64,000 nt of DNA from Cynocephalus volans (Eukaryota > Chordata > Mammalia > Dermoptera > Cynocephalidae). The stretch spans positions 82,508,179 to 82,572,178 of the forward strand of contig NC_084462.1 of assembly GCF_027409185.1 (NCBI RefSeq), written 5' to 3'. The position numbers and the translations under genes were made by a program. Below are positions 56,327 to 64,000 of the stretch, piece after piece; the stretch's first letter is position 1, and each line of letters begins with the position of its first letter. The notes under the pieces are model-generated. The model was not told the DNA's origin. It saw only the letters and a program-made list of their open reading frames with translations, and searched no databases.

Positions 56327-57795
56327 GGGGCTTCTGGTCAAGATGGCAGAATAGACAGTACCCAGCGTCACTCCCTCGCACAAATCAACCAATTTACAAC
56401 TATAAAAAAAGCAACAGCCAAGCTGGGGCTACTGGAGCTCAGGGGAAGAGGAGGAGAGACCTACGGAGTGCATGAAGGTGGAAGAAGCCATGATGAGAGA
56501 AAGAAAAAACTGCTCTGACCTTTTTGTGCTGCAGCCACTTTAAGGCTGGAGCAGCTGAGCACTTGGAGCAGGAGCTGGCAAAAGCTGCAGCTGTGCCCTT
56601 TGGATGAAGTTGCTTGGAGGCGGCAGAGGAGCAGAGGGCCTTGGTGGCCCCCAGGCCAGCAAGACCACTAATAGGGTTCCCATGGGCACACATAGGATCG
56701 AGGAGCCACAACAAATGAAAAAAAGCCACTCAGAGGCTGATGAGTCATTGCAAGGGACCGGCGCATGGCCCATCCCATGGGAAGTATTTGCAGCATGGGC
56801 AGTGGGGGAGATGGGCCCACTGGGGGAACACTGGGGCACAGTAAGGACAGCTGACCGGCACCCCAATCAGTGAAGGACCACTCAGAGGAGACTGGTCAGC
56901 AATATAGAATTGAATGGGGTGCAGTTTGATGAAGACTCAGGCCCAGATCAGAGTTTCTATACAACCCAGGTGTACTGGGTCTCTGGAGAGCCAGAAGTAC
57001 CTACAAGGTCAATCATTAAAACCTGAGCTGCACAAAAAGCCTTCCCTAGGGAAACAGCAGCAAAGCAGCAATTTAGCTAAACCACACAGTTCAAGTACTG
57101 GTTCCCACAGGAAGATCCCCCTTTTTAGAAGTAAGCAAAGGACAAAAAATTAGTTCTGGCCCAGGCACACCGCCAGTGCCTCAGGGCCCACCCAGGGTCC
57201 TGAGGCTTGGAGCCAGGGAACAGACCCCCCCCACAACCAGGCACACCGCCAGCACAAAGGAGCATGCCAAAAACATCACCTCCATGTGGGTGGCTCACCA
57301 CAGCCACCACAATAACCATGGCTGCTGCAAAAGTGGCTAGACGCCACAACCACCATTCAGATGGTCCGCCAGCCACTGGAGTGCATTGACACAGGAGAGT
57401 CACCAGCAGAGACCAAAGAAAAGAAGAGGATGTCTCTCCACAGAGCCTATTCCAGAGTGACAGAAGAAGCATCTGTTCTACGATAATATTGGGGGACCTG
57501 AACACACCTCTCAGCATTGGATAGATCATCTTGGCAACAAATCAACAGAGCAACCATTACTCTATCAGAAGGAAAGAAGAAATCTAGGGTTATCAGAGGT
57601 GGGATGGGGGAGGGAGAGGGGAATAGGGAGAGATTGGACAAGGGGCATAATGAATAAATATGATTTGTAACAATATATATGCTAATAATATTGATTTAAT
57701 CAACATATGTCAATGTTGAACCCCAAAAATATGTGTAATCAATTATGATTCAATAAAAATTAAAAATAAATAAATAAATAAATAAACAAAATAAA
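56327..57795 (+). mobile_element. Composite SVA-like retroelement, copy A
   Basis: It starts GGGGCTTCTGGTCAAGATGG then CAGAATAGACA, an L1-type 5' end. The first 830 bp (to about 57,156) are colinear with the 5' module of copy B. Then comes a GC-rich piece in which CCAGGCACACCGCCAG occurs at 57,161 and 57,237 (76-bp period). From about 57,480 there is an L1 endonuclease fragment (GGGGGACCTGAACACACCTC, the GDLNTPLS region) of only about 70 bp with an in-frame stop. A G-rich 3' UTR, an end with CAATAAAAATTAAAAATAAA and (AAAT)n follow. No clear target-site duplication was found. It cannot code for its own mobility. Confidence 0.75.
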
Positions 57796-58212
57796 CCTTG
57801 TCCACAAAGAAACCTACAAGGCTAGGTGAATTTTACCAAACATTCAGGAAGAAGTAATATTAATCTTACATAGTTCTGCAGAACAGAAAAAGAGGAAATA
57901 CGTCCCAATTTATTTTAATCAGATCAGTACCTAAATAGGATATTATGAGAAAATTATAGAGTAGTATTTCTCATGAATTAGCTACTATAATTCGAAATAT
58001 TATATTAGTGGTGTATGAGAAAGATAATACATCCTGACCAGATTTAATTCTGGAGTGCAAGATTGGTTTAACATTAAAAAAAATCAATAAATTCAGTCCA
58101 GTAAAGGAATTATATTAGCAGAAAAAGCTAGTTGATAGGAATCAACATCACTCTATGATTTTTAAAAAGTTTAGCAAACTAGGAATAAAAGAAAACTGAC
58201 AGCAATGTCATA

Positions 58213-58652
58213 CTTAATGGCTGCTGTGGTCTGATATTTGTCCTCTCCAAAGCTAATGTGGGAGCTTGGTTCCCAATGTGGCAGTGTTGAAAGGTGGGAC
58301 TTTTAAGAGGTGCTAGGATTGCGAGTAATGTGCTCTCATGAATGGATTAGTCCATTCATGGAGTAATGGGTTGTTTAATGGATTATCATGGGTGTGTACT
58401 GGTGGCATTATAAAGAAAGCAAGTGAGTGTGTTAATAAGCACTTTCACCCAGCCCTCATTGTGTGGTACCTTGCGTCTTCATGGGTCTGTAGATAGTTCC
58501 CGCCAAGAAGGAGGCATTAACCAGATGTGCTCCCTGTATCTTGGACATCCCAGCCTCTAAAACTATGAGAAATAAATTTCATCTCTTTATAAATTACATG
58601 GTTTCAGGTGCTCAATTATAAACAACAGAAAATGGACTATGAGAAGACAGGG
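58213..58652 (+). mobile_element. MaLR solo LTR
   Basis: GGTTCCCAATGTGGCAGTGT, GGTGGGACTTTTAAGAGGTG, CATGAATGGATTAGTCCATT, GGACATCCCAGCCTCTAAAA and AGAAATAAATTTCATCTCTT follow the MaLR LTR order. It splits the old L1 just before its FADD-region sequence. Confidence 0.75.
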
Positions 58653-59491
58653 ATGTCTGATGTAAGCATTTCTATTCATTATTGTAGTGGACTTACAGAC
58701 CAGTGTAACAAGGCAAGAAGAAGAAATGACAGGAGTTAGGATTGGCAGTAAAGGAATAAAACTTTCATTATTCACACATGATATGATTTTCTATATAGAA
58801 AGTCCAAAAAAATTACAGATCAGACTCAATAAGTAAATTTAGTGGTATTGTTGGAGATGATGTCAGTATATAAACATTAGTTATACTTCTGTAAATTAGC
58901 AACATTTAGAAAATGAAATTTCAAAAGTGATAATCTGTGCAAGAATATGAAAGATAAATACCTAACGAAGTGTATAAAACTACTACAACCAAAACAAAAC
59001 AAATGTAAACCACTATTGATAGACTTTAAAAAACTTAAATAATTGGAGGGCTGTATACCATGTTAATAGAATTGAAGATTTAGTATTATACAGATGTCAA
59101 TACTCTCCAGATTGATTTATGAATTCATTACAATCCTAATCAGAGTTCTAGCCAGTTGTTTATTGTGAAGTTTGACAATCTGATTCTAAAATGTATGTAG
59201 AAATGCATAGTACCAGCAATGGCTAAGACAGTCTTTAAGAAGACGATCAAAACTGGAGATGACTTCTCCAGGATATGAAGACTTATTATAATCTCCATAG
59301 TTAAGTTAGTGTGGTATTTGCACAGCATAAACGAATAAATGAGTGTAATAGAATAGAGCAGTCTTTCTCAACTAGAAACTTTAAGCCGTAATGCCCTAAG
59401 GCTTCCACTAAATGTAATGAATTAACTTATCTTTCCTGTGGATCTAAAATGATACCAGCTGTATATCATCTTTGAGAAAATTAAAATTAAA

Positions 59492-59523
59492 AATTAAGCT
59501 TCAGTTTTCTCTGAAGCTTAATT
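59492..59523. repeat. Inverted repeat just upstream of MNS1 exon 4
   Basis: Arms 59,492-59,504 and 59,511-59,523 (AATTAAGCTTCAG and its reverse complement) are perfect over 13 bp with a 6-base loop. It lies 47 bases before exon 4, where a branch point would be expected close by. Confidence 0.9.
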
Positions 59524-59569
59524 CTCTAATGCTCCTCAAATTTAAATTTGTCTTTTTTTTCTCCTACAG

Positions 59570-59672
59570 TATTGAGCTCAGAGAATTAGAGAAGAAATTA
59601 AAAGCAGCTTACATGAATAAAGAAAGGGCGGCTCAGATTGCTGAAAGGGATGCCATTAAATATGAGCAAATG
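59570..59672 (+). CDS. MNS1: MNS1 exon 4
   Basis: 103 bp; the acceptor is TTTTTTTTCTCCTACAG and the first base T completes Ser. It encodes IELRELEKKLKAAYMNKERA and ends IKYEQM|GTAATC in phase 0. Exon 3 plus exon 4 make 77 whole codons. It is the most conserved-looking part of the coiled coil in the window. Confidence 0.95.
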
Positions 59673-61882
59673 GTAATCATGTTTCTGGTCATTATTTTTT
59701 TTAAATGTTTTTAGCTTCATTTAGGAAACCAAAAACAGACCAGTTTTTTGAAAATTGTTGTGTTCTATAAAGAATTACACTACTTGATTTCTCATATACT
59801 TGTATAATTTTAAGGTATAGAAAATCTTGGATGATTTAATATGGAAACTTGTTTAATATTAGAGCCTTTCAGAGGCACAGGCTGCTGCTTAGAATGCACA
59901 ACTATATTCAGTAACTACCAACATTCTTTATGGTTTGGTTTATAACTGATTATTCTTTGACAAATCAGTATAGTTCAAATTGCTAGCATAAATTTCTTTT
60001 AGAATGTTATTAAATTTTTTATTTTTTATGTTTTTAAAAATAAACCATTTTATAATTTTATGTAGGAAACATTCCTGTTTTATAAAAGCTATCTCTTGTT
60101 CTTGTGTTTCTATTTTTATCACCTTTTCTAACTTGTGACATGCTACCAAGTTCAGGGCAAAAGTTACTCTTGGGCAAAGGAGTGTCAGATATACTCACCA
60201 GTATTGTTATACAGTATAAATATGATATAGGATTTATTGAATTGCCACTTAAAAGCAGGTTGCACATCATCACTTAAGCTCTCATTTATCACACAGAAAG
60301 GCCAGACAATTATGTATGAAGGTACTGTGTATATCAGCATAAACATATATTCACACATACATGCAATTATACGTGTGATATCAAGATACTTAAACAGTAC
60401 AGTGCAATATGGGTATCAATTAAGAACAGCACCAAGGTCAAGGATTCAGATTCCCATACCTGCCAGCCACCAAAAAAAAAAAAAAAAAAAAAGAATAGCT
60501 GCTGTCCATAGAAGACATGTGAGTGTCGGGTTATATAGAATATGTTGGGAGAGTTATACAGCATGCTGTTAACAGTGATAACCTAGATTTGGAAGGTCTT
60601 AGGAAATGGTGGGGAGATTTCATTTCCCCACCTAGTTCTATCCTTTCAAAGATAAAGAACACGAACATGTACTGTTTGTCCAGTGGCTTGCAGTTTTAGT
60701 TATCCTTATAGTTGATGTTACTCAAGGCAGTTACCAACATTTTAATCTGACTCCTAAAAGAATTGCTGCTGTTTTCTAAATAAAAATTGATCCACAAAAT
60801 TGAAGTTGAATACTCCTACACTAGGTGTCAGGATATCTAGGTGCTACTTTTGGCTGTCTCTCTGACCCTTAGGTTTCTTATATGTAAAATGAGAACATTG
60901 TATTTCTATAAGTGTGTGGTAATTTATACATATTTTTTCATCTCATTTGTTTTTATAAAGAACTTAGTACAACATGTGCAAAGAAAAGATAAGCAGAGAA
61001 GAATTTTGGTCAAGTCATATTAACAGGCATCAATTACATCAGGAGTGACATTTAGCATTCATATTTTAATCTGTTTCTTCTTTATATTTGATGCTGCTAA
61101 CCATTCCAGCATTTGGGATGTGATCATAAAGGTAATGAATAATTTAAAAAGTTGCCCCAATATATTTAATTTAAAACTTATTTTGTTAAATGATTTGAAA
61201 ATACTCAAAAAAAAATAAGGGATTTAACCTGTCTAAAAAGAAAGATTGTCTCTAACTCAGCAGAAATGGTCTTGAGTGAGTGAATTAAAAACTGCAGAAA
61301 ACTGGCACAGTAACACATGTGATTCTTTTAAGGTAAAGGTATTACAAAGGACCTTTAAAAAATGAGAAAGGGAAACTTCAAGGGCCAGTGGCAGGAAAGA
61401 AAGTTTAGGCTTGGAGAAACTTAAGAGTTGCTTAGCGCCATTTAATAGCAGATCTGTATAAAAGAGACTGTGCCATCTTTACTCTAAATTGTAGCTGATA
61501 AATGGTGGAGCTAGAAACTGTGAAAATTGCCTAGATTAACTTATAAATAGAAGAAAAAGATTACTACTGCTTTGGCAGTTTAAAAAGTTATTAATAAAGT
61601 ACTTATAATTTTGCTTACTGTTTTTCAAAGTGAAGTTATTAATTATCCTTATCAGGTATTGCACTGAGATTGCTACTCAAGGGAAACGAAAGCCTCTTTA
61701 GGGTCTAACTCATCATTCAAACCCTTGCAATAACAATGACTTACTTTGCTTTTTACCTAGACAGATGAAAATATTTATTTTATGTAACAGGCTTTATAAT
61801 ATTCAATTACATATGTTTAAAATATTCTATCACACTGTGCTCAGATTTGAAAATGGAAAGATGAATTTTGTTTCAATAACAG
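59673..61882. other. MNS1 intron 4
   Basis: 2.2 kb without an additional exon. It holds a truncated tRNA-Ile SINE and possibly a MIR remnant near 60,840-60,900 (GGTTTCTTATATGTAAAATG). Otherwise unassigned. Confidence 0.6.
60408..60492 (+). mobile_element. tRNA-Ile-derived SINE, 5'-degraded copy
   Basis: GAACAGCACCAAGGTCAAGG, a B-box-like GGATTCAGATTCCC, then CCTGCCAGCCACC and an A run of about 20. It is the third copy in the window and shares the 3' part with 21,349-21,440. Confidence 0.75.
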
Positions 61883-62112
61883 AAACGTGATGCTGAAATA
61901 GCCAAAACCATGATGGAAGAACATGAGAGAATAATAAAGGAAGAGAATGCTGCAGAAGACAAACGAAACAAAGTAAAAGCACAGTACTATCTTGACTTAG
62001 AGAAACAACTTGAAGAACAAGAAAAAAAAAAGCAGGAAGCTTATGAACAGTCGCTGAAAGAGAAACTCATGATTGATGAAATTGTTAGGAAAATCTGTGA
62101 AGAAGATCAATT
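61883..62112 (+). CDS. MNS1: MNS1 exon 5
   Basis: 230 bp; the acceptor is TTTCAATAACAG. It starts AAA CGT GAT GCT (KRDAEIAKTMMEEHERI) and ends KICEEDQ plus TT, before a perfect GTAAGT donor, phase 2. It is an uninterrupted Glu/Lys coiled coil (DLEKQLEEQEKKKQEAYEQS). The next exon must begin with a base completing Leu and lies outside the window. Confidence 0.95.
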
Positions 62113-62189
62113 GTAAGTTTATCCTAAGTTTCTTACATGCCTAAACATTTACTTTAGATCTATCATAGTTTTGTTGTGAAGAGAGAAAG

Positions 62190-62240
62190 CACCAAGAACA
62201 GTGCCTGATACATAGTAAATGCTCAATAAGTGTTATCTAA
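62190..62240 (+). mobile_element. MIR 3'-end fragment
   Basis: AGTGCCTGATACATAGTAAA followed by TGCTCAATAAGTGTTA is the MIR 3' end. Confidence 0.65.
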
Positions 62241-62508
62241 GGTCACATAAATTGAAACCAACTCTTTTCCATCTTTGTTAGCATGATAATTAATAGATTA
62301 ATGATCTGATAATAAATACTTATTAAGCGACTGAGTGACCTAAACGTTTGTTTTTCTTAAATACGCCTACATCATAGAAAGCATGTTTTCTGATGAATTT
62401 CCTTGGCAGACAGCTTTAGAGTGCCACAAGGCTTATGTTAACAGGTTGTAGACTTTCTGAAATGGGATGCATAAAACTTCGTAAATAGGTTAGAGGAGAG
62501 ACATAGTA

Positions 62509-62747
62509 CAGGTTGAGTTTCCCTTTCTGAAATGCTTGGGACCAGAAGTGTTTTGAGTTTCAGATTTGTTTGGATTTTGGAATATTTGCATTACATATAC
62601 TTACCAGTTCAGTATCCCTAATCCAAAAATTTGAAATCCAGAATGGTCCAATGAGCATTTCTTTTCAGCATCATGTCAGTGCTCAAAAAGTTTCAGATTT
62701 TGGAGCATTTTGGATTGTGTATGTTTGGATTAGGGATACTCAACCTG
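62509..62747. mobile_element. Tigger-like MITE
   Basis: 239 bp with terminal inverted repeats CAGGTTGAGTTTCCCTTTCT and the reverse complement of GATTAGGGATACTCAACCTG. The interior has TGCTTGGGACCAGAAGTGTT and an internal copy of the end (CAGTATCCCTAATCCAAAAA). A TA precedes it. It is typical of pogo/Tigger-derived non-autonomous elements. Confidence 0.8.
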
Positions 62748-62789
62748 GGTATTTTACCCAAAGAAAATTTATACCTGATGAGTGAGTAG

Positions 62790-63545
62790 GAAAATACACC
62801 AAGAAGAGACACCAGCTGGGTGTCTTCCAATTCAGTTCCAGGACTATCTACCTGGAAATTGTGTCGGATCCCACAAATTGAGGGCTCAATCCCCAAGACA
62901 GCCCCACCTCAACACACTTCTAATGCCAGTCACAAACCGAAGGTTGTTCTACCTTGGCTTCTGACTGACTGGCTATAAATTGGGGTTTCCGTGGTTAATT
63001 TGCTGAGCAGCTCATGGAACTCAGAGAAACTGACTAACATTTACTTGTTTATTAGAAAGGATATTGTAAAGGATACAGATAAACAGCCAGATGAAAAGAT
63101 ACATAGGGTGAGTTTTGGAAGGATCCTAAGGCGCAAGAGCTTCTGTCCCCGTGGAGTTGGGGCTTGCTACCCTCCCAGCAAGTAGAGGCAAACCCCCCCC
63201 CAGGTGTGTACTATCCAGTAGCTCTCCGAACTCATGTCTCCTGGGTTTTTATGGAGGCTTCATTACATAGGCATGAGTGACTAAATCATTGGCCATTGGT
63301 GATCAACTGAACCTTCAGTCCCTCTCCCCACCCCAGAGGTTGCAGGGTGGGACTGAAAATCTTGCCTTGGTCTTTCCTGTGACCAGCCTCCATCCTGAAA
63401 CTACCTAGGGACTGCCAGCCATCAGTCAACTTATTAGCATACAAAAAGACAGCACTTTGGATATTCTAAGTATTGTAGGAGTTGTGTGCCAGGAAAGGTG
63501 ATGATGACCAGATGTATATTTCACAGTACCACACCTGGCATTTAT
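62790..63545 (-). mobile_element. ERV-type solo LTR, antisense, same family as 34,905-35,680
   Basis: Shared blocks in the same order: ATCTACCTGGAAATTGTGTC, GAGGGCTCAATCCCCAAGAC, CTGGCTATAAATTGGGGTTT and a TTTATTAGAAAGGATATTGTAAAGG block. Its 5' part (in LTR sense) is longer than that of the other copy. No internal genes. Confidence 0.7.
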
Positions 63546-64000
63546 ATTGTTTATTTTTATTTTTAATTTTTAATTTTTTATTGAAATGTATTGATTATAC
63601 ATAATTGTGGGGTACAGAGTTGAACATCAATACATGTATACAATATGTGATGATCAAATCAGGGTACTTAGCATATTCATCATTACAAAACTTAATCATT
63701 TCTTTGTAATGAGGACATTTGATATCCAGTCTTTTAGCCATTTGATAACATGCAGTAAATTATTGTTAATTATAGATGTCTAGCTCAACTGTATACTAAT
63801 AGAACTTATTTTTCCTGTCTAGCTGTTTTGTGTCCATTAACCGACCTCTCACTATTGCCCCTCCCCTTCCCCTTTCTTGCTTCTACTAACCAAAGTTCTG
63901 CTCTGTCCTTCTGAAAGTTCAACTTATTAATATTGTGTTTGTTTGTTTCTTTCTCCCACTTATGAGTGAGGACATGCAGTATTTCTCTTTCTGTTCCCTG
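63546..64000 (-). mobile_element. L1 3' end, antisense, running off the window
   Basis: TTTTTTATTGAAATGTATTG, CATAATTGTGGGGTACAGAG, TGTGTCCATTAACCGACCTC and CCACTTATGAGTGAGGACAT follow the antisense 3' UTR of an L1MA/L1PB-type element into the ORF2 end. It lies in MNS1 intron 5. Confidence 0.8.

Larger units (their letters stand above)
53820..59340 (+). mobile_element. Old L1 ORF2, sense, split by four insertions
   Basis: Endonuclease-end sequence at 53,820-54,050 resumes at 55,490 (AACTTGTGGGATATAGCTAA). It continues to about 55,980, resumes at 57,796 (GGTGAATTTTACCAAACATT), and again after a MaLR LTR at 58,653-59,340 (ACATGATATGATTTTCTATA of the FADD region). All frames are broken. The intervening blocks are a deleted L1 (54,055-55,480), an unassigned segment, composite element A and the LTR. 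Confidence 0.75.
38500..64000 (+). other. MNS1: MNS1 gene, 5' part (exons 1-5 of the gene; rest beyond the window)
   Basis: MNS1 is an all-helical coiled-coil protein of about 495 residues. It lies inside ciliary and sperm-flagellar doublet microtubules, is linked to outer dynein arm docking, and is needed for sperm flagella and left-right body asymmetry. Five exons here join in frame (1 + 74 + 77 + 76 codons plus two bases), giving about residues 1-228 without a stop. All introns have GT-AG ends: donors GTGAGC, GTGAAT, GTATCT, GTAATC and GTAAGT. The composition is Glu/Lys/Gln-rich heptads throughout. The identification rests on recognising the protein from memory of the human orthologue. Introns of 0.77, 10.1, 9.7 and 2.2 kb are filled largely by LINEs and LTRs. 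Confidence 0.95.

Noticed and set aside
56439..56866. Open frames on the - strand at 56,439-56,866 and their counterparts on the + strand at 48,056-48,450
   Set aside because: They translate the shared 5' module of the composite element in its antisense direction. The similarity between them is that of the repeat, not evidence of a gene.

Overview
The window is mammalian nuclear DNA. It holds one protein-coding gene, the 5' half of MNS1 (meiosis-specific nuclear structural protein 1) on the + strand, with short exons, GT-AG introns and a CpG-rich promoter. Everything else recognisable is transposable-element sequence. Three SINE copies derived from tRNA-Ile, a young full-length L1 family, eutherian MaLR LTRs, MIR, L2 and mariner/Tigger remnants point to a placental mammal. 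The tRNA-Ile SINE fits the CYN family of colugos (Dermoptera). The species call is an inference made without a database.

Bases 1-38,390 look intergenic, upstream of MNS1. They hold a MaLR LTR (1.3-1.66 kb), an L2 with an inserted MER5A (4.4-5.7 kb), a MIR (7.9-8.1 kb), and a full-length L1 on the - strand at 10,295-17,037. That L1 has intact ORF1 and ORF2, a GC-rich 5' UTR with a YY1 site at its very start, and exact 20-bp target-site duplications. It sits inside an older antisense L1 (9.9-18.2 kb). Further right are older L1s, MaLR LTRs, two mariner-type inverted repeats and a deep nest at 32.1-36.9 kb: an old L1 containing a MaLR LTR, a very short young L1 insert and a mariner element, the mariner itself split by a tRNA-Ile SINE and an ERV LTR.

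MNS1 starts at about 38.5 kb. The promoter carries an inverted pair of CCAAT boxes, a degenerate RFX X-box and a forkhead GTAAACA motif, which suits a motile-cilium and sperm-flagellum gene. Exon 1 ends exactly at the ATG. Exons 2-5 (39,427-39,648; 49,756-49,883; 59,570-59,672; 61,883-62,112) join in frame and encode about the first 228 residues of a roughly 495-residue coiled-coil protein. The remaining exons lie beyond 64,000.

MNS1 introns 2 and 3 each contain one member of a composite retroelement family (46,854-48,560 on - and about 56,327-57,795 on +). Both share an approximately 800-bp 5' module that begins like an L1 5' UTR, followed by a GC-rich tandem-repeat segment and an A-rich tail. 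One has a 179-bp-period VNTR; the other ends in an L1 endonuclease fragment plus an L1-like 3' UTR. This SVA-like architecture is the best candidate here for something not yet described.
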